A DNA stretch of 64,000 nucleotides from Paenibacillus pabuli. Its GTDB lineage: Bacteria > Bacillota > Bacilli > Paenibacillales > Paenibacillaceae. The notes beneath the pieces were generated by a model, which saw only the letters and a program-made list of their open reading frames with translations, made no database searches and had not been told where the DNA came from. Shown here piece by piece: positions 1-8,726 of this stretch (its first letter is position 1; each line of letters starts with the position of its first letter). A program made the translations under genes and the position numbers. Location of the stretch: assembly GCF_039831995.1 (NCBI RefSeq), contig NZ_JBDOIO010000005.1:248001-312000 (forward strand), in the 5' to 3' direction.

Positions 1-340
1 TCTTGAACAACTCTGCAGGTTGAAACGAAAGATTTTCCCCAAGTTTGATCCAGCCATTGGCATTATTAATAGGTCCCCCTACAAAGTTGACGAGAACAAG
101 CAGAATGATTCCTATGCCATACAAATAAAATGCATACTTCACATACAGCTTGTAATTCACTAATCCGATACCCAACACAGCGACAAATCCTATGAAGTAA
201 AATAACAAGGTTTTGATATGATGCCTGGCCAAAGTGGCATCCGTCTGCGTACCACTATAAATGGCGAACACACTTACGATCATCAGCAAAAACAATACAA
301 AAAGAATAACGCCGTCCATCTTCTTCAGCATTCTCAACAT
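1..340 (-). CDS. RodA/FtsW/SpoVE family protein, N-terminal part
   Basis: This gene runs off the left edge; only about the first 113 residues are visible. They read MLRMLKKMDGVILF and then at least three hydrophobic segments, ending in a PAELFK motif that sits at the same place in the next gene (589-1809). SEDS proteins of this family are membrane glycosyltransferases that polymerise lipid II for elongation, division or the spore cortex. The start is the ATG at 340, preceded by GGGAGG about 12 bases upstream. A terminator and a possible promoter separate it from its upstream paralogue, so it is probably transcribed separately. Whether it is RodA, FtsW or SpoVE cannot be told from this fragment. 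Confidence 0.85.
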   Translation of the reverse strand, partial: MLRMLKKMDGVILFVLFLLMIVSVFAIYSGTQTDATLARHHIKTLLFYFIGFVAVLGIGLVNYKLYVKYAFYLYGIGIILLVLVNFVGGPINNANGWIKLGENLSFQPAELFK

Positions 341-400
341 GATTTCAATCGTCCTCCCGGGTACCCAAATCCACATTTCCATATTATCTCAGTAATTACC

Positions 401-429
401 ATTATATAAAAGAGAGCTTTCAATTGGAA
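401..429 (-). promoter_or_regulatory. Possible promoter for the partial SEDS gene
   Basis: On the minus strand a perfect TATAAT lies at 401-406, with a weak -35 (TTCCAA) 17 bp upstream at 424-429. It would give a leader of roughly 50 bases before the ATG at 340. The weak -35 keeps confidence low. Confidence 0.35.
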
Positions 430-490
430 ATTTTAATCACTAGGCGGGGAATGGATTACAACTCACCTGACCAGCACAAAGAATCTAGCA

Positions 491-547
491 AAAGAAAAAC
501 CCTGGAAGAGTCAGCTCCAAATGGATTGGATTGATCTTTCCAGGGTT
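491..547 (-). terminator. Rho-independent terminator after the RodA-like gene
   Basis: Read on the minus strand, arms AACCCTGGAA (498-507) and TTCCAGGGTT (538-547) form a perfect 10-bp stem with a loop of about 30 bases, followed by a T-rich run TTTTTCTTTT. It lies about 40 bases after the stop of the gene at 589-1809. Confidence 0.75.
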
Positions 548-588
548 CTATGTCTAACTCATTTTGATTATGGAACACGGTAAAAGGA

Positions 589-1809
589 TTACTGTTCCTG
601 CTGGGACGGTTTCCTTCTGAACAACTTGAGGACGATATCCGTAATCCCCGGTTGTTCGGCAGAGCCCAGAATATCCTCGTTCTCTTCCGTGTGAACCTTG
701 ATACTCATCACGATCCCCATACTGATCATGTTAATCATGATTGAGGTACCACCCGAACTGATAAACGGCAACGTAATCCCTGTCAGCGGCATCAGACCAA
801 TAAATGGACCGATATTGACAAAAATCTGGTACAGCAGCATCGCTATAATGCCGACAATGAGATAAGGCCCTGCGCGATCTTTACATTCGAGCGCTATAAG
901 TACCAGCCTGTGGATGAGAATAAAGTACAGCAGCAGCAGCACTGAAGCACCTACAAACCCAAACTCCTCCCCAATCTGCACAAAGATCGAGTCGGCATAA
1001 GCTAGCGGTACCCGATTGGATTGAATCGTTGTACCTTCCAAGTATCCTTTACCGCTAATGCCCCCAGAACCAATCGCCAGCTTCGCGTTATAGGTCTGCC
1101 AGAGCACATCTCTGGAAGTCTGATCCGGTACGAGCCATGGATCGAAACGATCCGCCCAGTGTGAACGCCCAACATCCTTCAGAAATTTGACAATTTCATC
1201 ATGATAATGAATGTAAGCCTGTATACCGCCGACAAAAGCAACCACTGCGATAATAAAACCAATAAGGGCATGAGTGAATTTAATATTACCGATCCATAAC
1301 AGTCCCACGAGAATAATTACATAACTCAAAGCATTCCCCAAGTCATTTTGAAGTAATACGAGTAGTAATGGCGGCAAAACACAGAGTGAGACCGGAATGA
1401 CATCACGTCCAAAATAAAGCGGACGATTCTTCTTTCGGGCCAATAAGGCCGATAAGAACACAATCAGGCACAGCTTGAACAATTCAGCAGGCTGCAAACT
1501 TACACCGAATATAGATAACCAGCCCTTTGCCCCATAATACTCTTTACCAAAGAACATAACAAAAATAAGCAACAGCATACCTACGCCGTAGATATACAGA
1601 TAATTTTTGATGATGAATTTGTAATTAACCATCGACATCCCAAAAAAGACCACGAAACCCAAAATATAATACATAACGGCACTCTTCGTGAGTCCCTCCA
1701 GCTTTGGACGGCCAAAGGTCGTACTATAAATCGACAAAATACTGATAACCATCAATATAACCAAGATAAAAACAATCGAATAGTCTATCTTTTTGAATTT
1801 ATGCAGCAT
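589..1809 (-). CDS. RodA/FtsW/SpoVE family peptidoglycan polymerase
   Basis: About 406 residues with some ten hydrophobic segments, the usual length and layout of the SEDS family. The C-terminal motif PFISSGGTS is the family hallmark, and a periplasmic loop with PDQTSRDVLWQTYNAK lies in the second half. Members are integral membrane glycosyltransferases that polymerise lipid II together with a class B penicillin-binding protein. I place the start at ATG 1809 (MLHKFKK) because GGGGGA lies 10 bases upstream; an in-frame TTG at 1827 overlaps that site. The gene after it (1-340) is a paralogue. RodA is the likeliest name, FtsW or SpoVE the alternatives. Confidence 0.9.
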   Translation of the reverse strand: MLHKFKKIDYSIVFILVILMVISILSIYSTTFGRPKLEGLTKSAVMYYILGFVVFFGMSMVNYKFIIKNYLYIYGVGMLLLIFVMFFGKEYYGAKGWLSIFGVSLQPAELFKLCLIVFLSALLARKKNRPLYFGRDVIPVSLCVLPPLLLVLLQNDLGNALSYVIILVGLLWIGNIKFTHALIGFIIAVVAFVGGIQAYIHYHDEIVKFLKDVGRSHWADRFDPWLVPDQTSRDVLWQTYNAKLAIGSGGISGKGYLEGTTIQSNRVPLAYADSIFVQIGEEFGFVGASVLLLLYFILIHRLVLIALECKDRAGPYLIVGIIAMLLYQIFVNIGPFIGLMPLTGITLPFISSGGTSIMINMISMGIVMSIKVHTEENEDILGSAEQPGITDIVLKLFRRKPSQQEQ

Positions 1810-1894
1810 GTAGTTATGTTCCCCCAAGCATTCAGCAATCTTCGGTATATCTCATTGTAGAGGATTTCACGGCAAAAAGAAAACCCGCGGAACC

Positions 1895-2800
1895 TTACAT
1901 TTTCGTCACCTGTTCCGAAGTCCGAACACCCAGGACATGCCGCTCAATCCCGGCAAGGTCCGGGACAATGATAATTTCCGGCCAGTGTCCGGCTGATTCA
2001 AGCAATGCGGCAATGTCGCGAGCCTGTCCCTGACCGAGTTCAAAACCAATGACCTGCGGCGGCGCAGGCAGCAGTGCCAGCTGCTCCAGCATGACCCGGT
2101 ACGGCGCCAGTCCGTCCGGACCGCCGTCCAGTGCCGTGCGCGGCTCATGATCGCGCACCTCGGGCTGCAGCCCGGCGATATCAGCCGCCGGGATATATGG
2201 CGGGTTGGACACCAGAATGTCCACCCGAACCCCTGCGAACGGGGCCAGCAGATCACCTTCGCGGAAGTCGATCTGTACCCCGTTCGCGGCCGCGTTCCGC
2301 GCGGCCACTTGCAGCGCTGCCGCCGAGATATCTCCGGCGCCGACCTGCCAGCGCGGGCGCTGCGAGGCGATCGTCACGGCGATCGCACCGCTGCCCGTGC
2401 CAATATCGACGGCGAGCGGAGCGCCGCCAGGAAACACGCGGTCGGCTTCGCGCAGCACAGCCTCGACCAGCAGCTCCGTCTCCGGCCGCGGAATCAGCAC
2501 GGCCGGCGTGACCTCGAACGGCAGCCCATAGAACTCCTGGCTGCCGATGATATACTGCGCCGGCTCACCCGCAGCCTTGCGCGTGACGGCGTCCTCCCAG
2601 CGGCTGCGCAGCTCGCTGGGGAAGGGTTCCGGCAGCATCATGTAATACGCGGCGCCATAGACGCCGAGTACATGCTCCAGCAGCAGCCGGGCATTATTCT
2701 GCGGCTCGTACACGCCGCTCTTTTCCAAAAAAGAGGAAGCCTCCACGAAGGCTTCCCGACAGCTCTGTTCCGGCGTCATCACAAACTGCGCGCGGGTCAC
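1895..2800 (-). CDS. prmC: Peptide chain release factor N5-glutamine methyltransferase PrmC
   Basis: PrmC methylates the glutamine of the GGQ motif in release factors 1 and 2 using S-adenosylmethionine. The 301-residue protein has an N-terminal helical domain, a Rossmann methyltransferase fold with DIGTGSGAIA near residue 125 and the catalytic SNPPY motif near residue 195. It starts with GTG only 4 bases after the stop of prfA, its substrate's gene, so the pair is translationally close and surely one operon. Its base composition is strikingly GC-rich in the middle (about 2130-2660) compared with neighbours, which also creates long false ORFs on the plus strand. Confidence 0.95.
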   Translation of the reverse strand: MTRAQFVMTPEQSCREAFVEASSFLEKSGVYEPQNNARLLLEHVLGVYGAAYYMMLPEPFPSELRSRWEDAVTRKAAGEPAQYIIGSQEFYGLPFEVTPAVLIPRPETELLVEAVLREADRVFPGGAPLAVDIGTGSGAIAVTIASQRPRWQVGAGDISAAALQVAARNAAANGVQIDFREGDLLAPFAGVRVDILVSNPPYIPAADIAGLQPEVRDHEPRTALDGGPDGLAPYRVMLEQLALLPAPPQVIGFELGQGQARDIAALLESAGHWPEIIIVPDLAGIERHVLGVRTSEQVTKM

Positions 2801-2804
2801 AGCA

Positions 2805-3872
2805 TTATTCTCCTCTATCCATCATCTCCGTCTGCTCCGCAATCGTCAGCGCAGACAGGATTTCTTCAATCTCTCCGTTCATGACCTGATCCAATTTGTG
2901 CATGGTCAGACCAATGCGGTGATCCGTTACACGGCTTTGCGGGAAGTTGTACGTGCGAATCCGCTCACTGCGGTCACCTGTACCCACTTTACTCTTACGT
3001 TCCCCTGCAATTTTTGCTTCTTCTTCCTGGCGCATCATATCGAAGATCCGGGTACGCAATACTTGCAGCGCTTTTTCCTTATTCGAGTTCTGCGACTTAC
3101 CATCCTGACACGTCGCCACGATTCCGGTTGGAACGTGTGTTACCCGTACAGCGGATTTCGTCGTATTAACCGACTGTCCACCGGCACCGCTGGAACAGAA
3201 CGTATCCACACGAATGTCCTTATCATGAATTTCGATATCGAAATCTTCGGCTTCAGGCATAACAGCTACCGTTGAAGTAGAGGTATGAATCCGTCCACCT
3301 GATTCGGTTGTCGGGATACGTTGTACACGGTGTGCACCACTTTCATACTTCATTTTGCTGTAAGCACCGCGGCCGTTGATGAGGAAGATAACCTCTTTGA
3401 ATCCGCCGACATCATTCGTATTGGCGTCCATCAGCTCCACGCGCCAGCCTTGATTATCGGCATAACGTGTGTACATCCGGTACAGATCCGCTGCAAACAA
3501 TGCCGCTTCATCTCCGCCAGCTGCTCCGCGAATTTCCACGATGACGTTTTTGTCGTCATTCGGGTCTTTCGGCAGCATGAGAACACGAATCAGTTCGTCC
3601 AGTTCTTTCTGGCGAGCGCTCAGTTCATCAATTTCCATTTTGACCATTTCACGCATCTCGTCATCCAGCTTCTCGCCTTGCATTTCTTTGGCTGCTTCGA
3701 GATCCTGACTTACCTGTTTGTACTCATTGTATGCTTCATACGTCGGCTGCAGATCGGACTGCTCTTTGGAATACTCACGCAGCTTTTTGTTATCGCTTGC
3801 CACATCCGGGTCACAGAGCAGCTCGCTAAGCTTGTCATAACGGTCGGCCAATGCCTGTAATTTATCCAACAT
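2805..3872 (-). CDS. prfA: Peptide chain release factor 1
   Basis: RF1 recognises UAA and UAG stop codons and triggers hydrolysis of peptidyl-tRNA on the ribosome. The 355-residue product has the normal length, an N-terminal PCRF coiled region (about residues 10-110), and the GGQ motif within [11 protein letters not shown] near residue 230, which contacts the peptidyl-transferase centre. The start ATG at 3872 follows GAGGTG. It is the first gene of a prfA-prmC operon and is preceded by an unusually long leader with a hairpin (see 3873-4157). Confidence 0.97.
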   Translation of the reverse strand: MLDKLQALADRYDKLSELLCDPDVASDNKKLREYSKEQSDLQPTYEAYNEYKQVSQDLEAAKEMQGEKLDDEMREMVKMEIDELSARQKELDELIRVLMLPKDPNDDKNVIVEIRGAAGGDEAALFAADLYRMYTRYADNQGWRVELMDANTNDVGGFKEVIFLINGRGAYSKMKYESGAHRVQRIPTTESGGRIHTSTSTVAVMPEAEDFDIEIHDKDIRVDTFCSSGAGGQSVNTTKSAVRVTHVPTGIVATCQDGKSQNSNKEKALQVLRTRIFDMMRQEEEAKIAGERKSKVGTGDRSERIRTYNFPQSRVTDHRIGLTMHKLDQVMNGEIEEILSALTIAEQTEMMDRGE

Positions 3873-4157
3873 ATATAGTCACCTCACGATTTATTTTCGG
3901 TTATACGCTGCACGTCTCCGGGCAGGCGTTCCATGTTTATTTATCTATATCATCTATTTTCATAACGCATAGGTTCTCAGTCCAACCGAACCCTGACCGT
4001 AACATTCATTAATGACCGACGCAACATCGCTACAACGTCATCAAATCCTTTACTTTTAAGTTATATAAAAGAGCTCATGTACCTTACGCGAAGCCCCGCT
4101 TAAGTCTTACAAAAAGCGAGCTAAATCAACCTAGGTACACGACTCTTAATTATAGCA
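3873..4157 (-). promoter_or_regulatory. Promoter and long structured leader of prfA-prmC
   Basis: This 392-base gap (3873-4264) holds no gene. On the minus strand there is an extended -10 element TGCTATAAT (4149-4157). Just downstream, TGTACCT (4133-4139 on the plus strand as AGGTACA) pairs perfectly with AGGTACA (4078-4084), closing a 62-base hairpin that contains a second GC-rich stem. About 200 further leader bases follow before prfA, including a GGTTC/GAACC hairpin. I recognise no known riboswitch or T-box motif. The leader would be about 270 nt. Confidence 0.5.
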
Positions 4158-4264
4158 TATTCTTCTCATCCTGAACAGATGCTTTTCCACCTGCCTACAG
4201 GTTCGCTTTAGATTATGGCACAACTGACAATGGCATTATTACATTATTCTTCAATGGATATCAG

Positions 4265-4870
4265 CTACAACAAGCCATCTTCAAGCTGTTCAAGAACCAG
4301 GCTCCACCAAGCTTTTTCATTCGATAAACTACCTGGATCCTGTTCGGCAAAGAAAGCCCGGAGTTCGCTTATGGCCTCTTTTCGGCCGGATACATGGCCC
4401 TTTTTCTTTCCTGGTGTAAGCTCTCCCCTTTGAAAAGCTGCCAGTTTGGCTTGGGCTTCTTCCAGTGTCATCACACTGGGCTCATGCACTTCGGAGAAAT
4501 TCTCAATGAATTGAGCGTAACGCTGGAGAAATTCAAGAAACCGAACCAGACTGGTGTTGATCAACCCGTGTTCCCCTGACGATGCTTCTACCGAGTAAAC
4601 TGCGCCCGTTCCTGTCTCCACACCGAACAAGGCGGATTTTTCCTCCCACTCATATCCGATCGGCAGAAGCGTGGTGAAGCCATCATCACGTTGTACCTGA
4701 ATCAAGCCTCGTTCCGGCATGGACCGAAAATGGACACCCAGCAGATCGTTACCCTCATCGCGAAACTGGGGTACTCCCTCAACAAGAAGCAGATCGCTAA
4801 TCTCTCTCGGTAAATGCATCGCTTTCACATATGCTTCATCATATTGAATACGAGTTACTGCATTCTCCAT
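4265..4870 (-). CDS. SUKH-4-like immunity family protein
   Basis: About 201 residues. The opening LPREISDLLLVEGVPQ, the central VYSVEAS segment and the following INTSLVRFLEFLQRY resemble the SUKH-4 branch of the SUKH superfamily, whose members often neutralise polymorphic toxins but also occur alone. No toxin gene is adjacent. The start is set at ATG 4870 (MENAVTRI) because GGGGGAGG lies 8 bases upstream; the longer frame to 4921 would run over a TATAAT at about 4900 that is probably its promoter. Soluble, no signal peptide. The family call rests on pattern memory, so treat it as likely rather than sure. Confidence 0.65.
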   Translation of the reverse strand: MENAVTRIQYDEAYVKAMHLPREISDLLLVEGVPQFRDEGNDLLGVHFRSMPERGLIQVQRDDGFTTLLPIGYEWEEKSALFGVETGTGAVYSVEASSGEHGLINTSLVRFLEFLQRYAQFIENFSEVHEPSVMTLEEAQAKLAAFQRGELTPGKKKGHVSGRKEAISELRAFFAEQDPGSLSNEKAWWSLVLEQLEDGLL

Positions 4871-5016
4871 TTGTCCATCCTCCCCCATGCCCTTTTCCTC
4901 TATTATATCCACACCGCGCAAACAATCCAGTATAAGCAGAACAAGCGGGGCGCTATCACGGATCCTTCCCTGCTATTCTCGCCTACTCCCTCTAATCTGC
5001 TGTTCCCTTCATCCCA

Positions 5017-5054
5017 ATTAAAAACCCTGCCATCTTCAGAGAAGACAGCAGGGC
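5017..5054 (-). terminator. Terminator after ychF
   Basis: Minus strand: CCCTGC (5049-5054 region) pairs with GCAGGG (5025-5030), with an inner TCTTC/GAAGA pair separated by a 2-base mismatch, followed by TTTTTAATT. It lies 40 bases past the ychF stop. Confidence 0.75.
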
Positions 5055-5094
5055 TGTTAATGTCTATCATGTACTGCTTAAATTGGTTAACCGA

Positions 5095-6195
5095 TTATAC
5101 GTTGAAACGGAAGTGCATAACATCTCCGTCATTGACAACATATTCTTTACCTTCCAAACGAAGCTGTCCGCGTTCTTTGGCACCGTTCATGGAACCAGCC
5201 GCGACCAGGTCTTCGTAGGAAACGACTTCTGCACGAATGAATCCGCGCTCGAAGTCTGTATGAATTACACCCGCTGCGCCCGGTGCTTTTGTACCCTTGC
5301 GGATCGTCCACGCACGAACTTCCTGTACACCTGCCGTGAAGTATGTGTACAGACCCAGCAGTTTGTAAGCGGCTTTGATCAACAGGTTCAGACCGGAATC
5401 CTCGATACCGAGCTCTTCCAGGAACATTTGTTTATCTTCGCCTTCCAGCTCGGAGATTTCTTCTTCAACTTTTGCACTGATCGGCACCACTTCTGCATTT
5501 TCAGCAGCCGCGAATTCTCTTACTTTTTGCACATAGGCATTGTTCGCCACATCACCGATCTCATCCTCGGCTACGTTTGCTGCGTACAGAACCGGCTTCA
5601 GGGTAAGCAGGTGCAGATCACGTACGATCAGACGCTCTTCGTCTGTCAATTCCATGCTGCGTGCCGGCTTATCTTCGTACAGAACAGCCTTCACTTTCTC
5701 CAATACTTCCACTTCTTGAGCAGCCTGCTTGTTGCCGCCCTTCATGTTTTTCTTGGAGCGTTCGATTTTTTTCTCAACACTCTCGATATCAGCCAGGATC
5801 AACTCCAGATTAATCGTCTGGATGTCGCTTACCGGGTCAATTTTGCCATCTACGTGTGTGATATTCTCATCGACAAAGCAGCGTACCACATGAACAATCG
5901 CATCAACTTCACGAATGTGGGCAAGAAACTTGTTACCCAGACCTTCGCCTTTGCTTGCGCCGCGTACAAGACCTGCGATATCTACGAATTCAAACGCTGT
6001 TGGCACCGTTTTTTTCGGTACAACAAGTTCTGTCAATTTGTCCAAACGCTCGTCCGGTACTTCAACGATCCCCACGTTCGGGTCAATCGTACAGAACGGA
6101 TAGTTTGCCGACTCGGCACCTGCTTGTGTAATTGCGTTAAACAGAGTGGATTTACCAACGTTAGGCAGGCCCACGATTCCAGCTTTCAAAGCCAT
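5095..6195 (-). CDS. ychF: Redox-regulated ATPase YchF (Obg-like)
   Basis: YchF is an Obg-family P-loop protein that prefers ATP to GTP and associates with ribosomes and stress responses. The 366 residues match the family length. Visible parts are the P-loop GLPNVGKST near residue 9, the switch segment [10 protein letters not shown], the [17 protein letters not shown] motif near residue 70, a coiled-coil region in the middle and a C-terminal TGS domain ending in VMHFRFNV. The ATG at 6195 follows GAGGAG. It is monocistronic, with its own promoter and terminator. Confidence 0.97.
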   Translation of the reverse strand: MALKAGIVGLPNVGKSTLFNAITQAGAESANYPFCTIDPNVGIVEVPDERLDKLTELVVPKKTVPTAFEFVDIAGLVRGASKGEGLGNKFLAHIREVDAIVHVVRCFVDENITHVDGKIDPVSDIQTINLELILADIESVEKKIERSKKNMKGGNKQAAQEVEVLEKVKAVLYEDKPARSMELTDEERLIVRDLHLLTLKPVLYAANVAEDEIGDVANNAYVQKVREFAAAENAEVVPISAKVEEEISELEGEDKQMFLEELGIEDSGLNLLIKAAYKLLGLYTYFTAGVQEVRAWTIRKGTKAPGAAGVIHTDFERGFIRAEVVSYEDLVAAGSMNGAKERGQLRLEGKEYVVNDGDVMHFRFNV

Positions 6196-6246
6196 GTATA
6201 TGACAACTCCTCATTCATTACTTGTTCGGTATGGATAATCCTATAC

Positions 6247-6275
6247 ATTATATATGACAAACCCGGAGGCATCAA
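6247..6275 (-). promoter_or_regulatory. ychF: Promoter of ychF
   Basis: Minus strand: -35 TTGATG (6270-6275), 17-bp spacer, perfect -10 TATAAT (6247-6252). The promoter lies within an inverted repeat AAACCCG/CGGGTTT (6259-6289) that may also end the upstream GNAT gene. Confidence 0.6.
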
Positions 6276-6302
6276 GGAACTTCGGGTTTCGTTTCTGCTT
6301 GA

Positions 6303-6773
6303 TTACCGTTTAAGTTCCTTGTACATCGTCAGATCGGTAATCTCGTAACCCATCTTGCGATACAAGCTGCTCGCCCGCACATTATGTCCAAACACATGCA
6401 AACCGATCCGATCCACATGAAGACTCCGAGCCGCTTGTTCAAGGGCGTCCATTGTTTCGGTGCCATATCCTTTGCCACGATACGCTTCTTCGACGACAAT
6501 ATCGAGCAAGAAGGCTTCCTTACCCCGACGATTGTCCGTAATGTTAAACCAGATATACCCCACATTGCCGTCCACCGGATGCACCAGATTATAAATGTAG
6601 GCTCCAGGCGTATTCAGTCCTTCAGGCAAAAAGCGATCATAAGATGCCTCAGCAAGCTCCTGCGCTTCTTCCTCCGCCCATGCCCCTGCTTCTACTTTCT
6701 CTCCAGCAAAATCCTTAATTGAACGCATCCGAAAACTCGCAAACTCTTGATCATTCATCGGCACAAGCTCCAA
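6303..6773 (-). CDS. GNAT family N-acetyltransferase
   Basis: GNAT enzymes move the acetyl group of acetyl-CoA to an amine; the substrate here is unknown. The acetyl-CoA loop is visible as YRGKGYGTETM, followed by LHVFGHNVRASSLYRKMGYE, typical of the family C-terminus. I place the start at the TTG at 6773 (giving MELVPMNDQEF) since GGGGAGG lies exactly 7 bases upstream; ATG codons further up (6803 and beyond) have poor ribosome sites. That gives about 156 residues, a normal single-domain size. The upstream ends of this gene and the divergent gene at 6926 are close. Confidence 0.85.
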   Translation of the reverse strand: MELVPMNDQEFASFRMRSIKDFAGEKVEAGAWAEEEAQELAEASYDRFLPEGLNTPGAYIYNLVHPVDGNVGYIWFNITDNRRGKEAFLLDIVVEEAYRGKGYGTETMDALEQAARSLHVDRIGLHVFGHNVRASSLYRKMGYEITDLTMYKELKR

Positions 6774-6925
6774 AGCATTCCCTCCCCGTTTCAAATTCCG
6801 CATAACATTTTCTACTGCCTTATCCTGCTGTACCTTTTTATTTTCATCATACATGAAGGAGAAATTCCACATAACTTTTGTCAGACTTTCATTGTTTATT
6901 AAGCATAACGAGAGGAGCACATAAA

Positions 6926-7357
6926 ATGAAAAGACGTCGCAAATGGCTTTCATGGAAAGTCATCTTTCTCTTGGCTATAACTATCTTCTTTGGAATCATC
7001 ATAGGTATGGCTTATCCAACCATAGACCAATTCAGATCGCTCAGGATCACCATTCACAATCAATCTGACTTCGATCTTACAAATGTTAATGCAAGCCTTG
7101 TCCAAGGTGAAGGCTCGGTTAACACTGGAAGAGATGGCTCTGTGTACAAGCTGAAGAAGGATGTCGCCAGCGGCAAAAAAGTAAAGTTTGCTCCTAGGCT
7201 TAGGCCTTCCGGGGAATCATCCGTCCACCTGCAATTTACGGATAGCCGCGGGGAGATCTATAACAAGACCGTCTGTGGTTATACGGAGTATCTATCCGGC
7301 AATACCTACGTCACCGTAACCAATGACAATATCACAGTAAAAGAAGAGTGTCTGTAA
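6926..7357 (+). CDS. Membrane-anchored extracellular protein of unknown function
   Basis: A 143-residue protein starting MKRRRKWLSWKV, with a positively charged N-terminus, one hydrophobic segment at about residues 11-31, and the rest predicted outside the cell. The soluble part is beta-rich in look (LRITIHNQSDFDLTNV, STY-rich strands) and ends with two cysteines near the C-terminus. AGAGGAG lies 8 bases before the ATG. I do not recognise the family. It lies alone between a divergent GNAT gene and the convergent fni. Confidence 0.7.
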   Translation: MKRRRKWLSWKVIFLLAITIFFGIIIGMAYPTIDQFRSLRITIHNQSDFDLTNVNASLVQGEGSVNTGRDGSVYKLKKDVASGKKVKFAPRLRPSGESSVHLQFTDSRGEIYNKTVCGYTEYLSGNTYVTVTNDNITVKEECL

Positions 7358-7378
7358 TCCTTCTATCGTTTCAACATC

Positions 7379-7432
7379 AAAAAGGGGCTTACCCCGATGT
7401 CATCAGCATGAACATGACGGGATGCCCCTCTT
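7379..7432 (-). terminator. Terminator after fni, possibly bidirectional
   Basis: Minus strand: GGGGC-AT-CCCGTCAT pairs with ATGAC-AT-CGGG and GCCCC, then TTTTT. It separates the convergent genes at 6926-7357 and 7438-8505. Confidence 0.7.
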
Positions 7433-7437
7433 CCGTA

Positions 7438-8505
7438 TTACCGCCGCTCGATCAATCTTGGTGTCTGCTGCAAATCTTCGATTCGCCCGGCTCCGATACC
7501 GAACATGACCGTACGAAGTTCGAACTCCACCTGCTCCAGGCGCTGATCCAGTGCTTCATCCGAAGCCACTGCAGATTCCAGCAAGGAACGACCGAAACCT
7601 GCCAGGTCTGCGCCCAGTGCGAGCGCCTTGGCTGCATCCACACCATGATGTAGTCCACCACTGCCAATCAGCACCCCTTCCGGATTCAGCGCCCTGACTT
7701 CCCGGATGCACTCGGCAGTCGGAATGCCCCAATCGGCAAAAGCTTCAGCCGCAGCGCGGCGAACCGGGTTGTTATTCCGGTATTTCTCCACCTGTACCCA
7801 GCTGGTGCCTCCTGCTCCGGCCACGTCGATAAATGCCGCCCCCGCTTCATACAGCCGCTGTGCCGTTATTCCATCAATGCCCCAGCCGACTTCCTTCACC
7901 CCAACAGGCACATCCAGCGTACGGCACAGATCTTCGATCCGGTTCAACAACCCGCTGAAGTCCGTATTGCCCTCCGGCTGAAAAATCTCCTGCAAACCGT
8001 TCAGATGCAGGACCAGCACATCCGCGCCAGCAATCTCAACGGCGCGCTGAAAATCGGCGGTATGGAAGCCGTAATTCAACTGCACTGCACCCAGATTCGC
8101 AATCACCGGGATGTCAGGGGCCCAGCGCCGTACATCGAAGGTCGTCGCCAGTTCAGGTTGTTCCACTGCTGCCCGGATGGAACCTACGCCAAGCGCCCAT
8201 CCTCTGGCATTGGCCACGCGGGCAAGCCGCTCATTGATGGCGCCTGTCGTTTGGCTTCCACCTGTCATCGAACTGATGAGCAGCGGTGTACGGACCTCTT
8301 TTCCAAAGAACACCGTGTTCAGACTAACCTCATCGAAATTCAGTTCAGGCAGGGGATTATGACGAAATACGTACCGTTCCATTCCGCTCGTGATCCCTTC
8401 TCCTGCCACATTCTCTTCCAGACAGAGGCGCACATGCTCCAGCTTCCGTTCCCCCGTAGCCACCTCGGGAAGCAGCCGTTTGCCGGCTCGCTCTTGTTCA
8501 TTCAT
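7438..8505 (-). CDS. fni: Type 2 isopentenyl-diphosphate delta-isomerase
   Basis: Fni interconverts isopentenyl and dimethylallyl diphosphate, using FMN and NAD(P)H, and so supplies the starter for isoprenoids including carotenoids. The 355 residues match the family. Visible landmarks are RKLEHVRLCLEE at the N-terminus, SSMTGGS near residue 80, the HLNGLQE segment, GVKEVGWG and the glycine-rich GSGGLHHG phosphate-binding loop near residue 285. AAGGAGG lies 8 bases before the ATG. It follows the crt operon on the same strand after a 221-bp gap, so it may be read from its own promoter (a weak TTGCCG-18-TATACA is present) but clearly serves the same pathway. Confidence 0.95.
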   Translation of the reverse strand: MNEQERAGKRLLPEVATGERKLEHVRLCLEENVAGEGITSGMERYVFRHNPLPELNFDEVSLNTVFFGKEVRTPLLISSMTGGSQTTGAINERLARVANARGWALGVGSIRAAVEQPELATTFDVRRWAPDIPVIANLGAVQLNYGFHTADFQRAVEIAGADVLVLHLNGLQEIFQPEGNTDFSGLLNRIEDLCRTLDVPVGVKEVGWGIDGITAQRLYEAGAAFIDVAGAGGTSWVQVEKYRNNNPVRRAAAEAFADWGIPTAECIREVRALNPEGVLIGSGGLHHGVDAAKALALGADLAGFGRSLLESAVASDEALDQRLEQVEFELRTVMFGIGAGRIEDLQQTPRLIERR

Positions 8506-8726
8506 GATGAGACCTCCTTATGTGAGAAATTGTGCGGATGGACAGGGGCCCCCTGCCTGTTCCGTTCAATTGGATTAATCCGTTTTTCTTGCTTATATGT
8601 AACGCACACTTTTGCATGTATAGAATTCCTATAAAGTCGTCGGCAATATACTCCACGCGTCAACTCTACCCAGTATACCGTTCCGGACATGCTATGGAAA
8701 GGGCGCACCATCTCATCCCTGATGAA

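Noticed and set aside
2131..2884. Long plus-strand ORFs (126 and 245 codons) opposite prmC
   Set aside because: They are a by-product of the GC-rich minus-strand gene, have no ribosome site and resemble no protein family.
5083..6348. 421-codon plus-strand ORF opposite ychF
   Set aside because: Antisense shadow of a highly conserved gene; composition is Cys/Phe/His-rich and no ribosome site precedes it.
8506..8726. CarH-type repeats before fni
   Set aside because: ACA triplets here are not spaced at 11 bp, so fni is not clearly in the same regulon; a weak promoter is possible.
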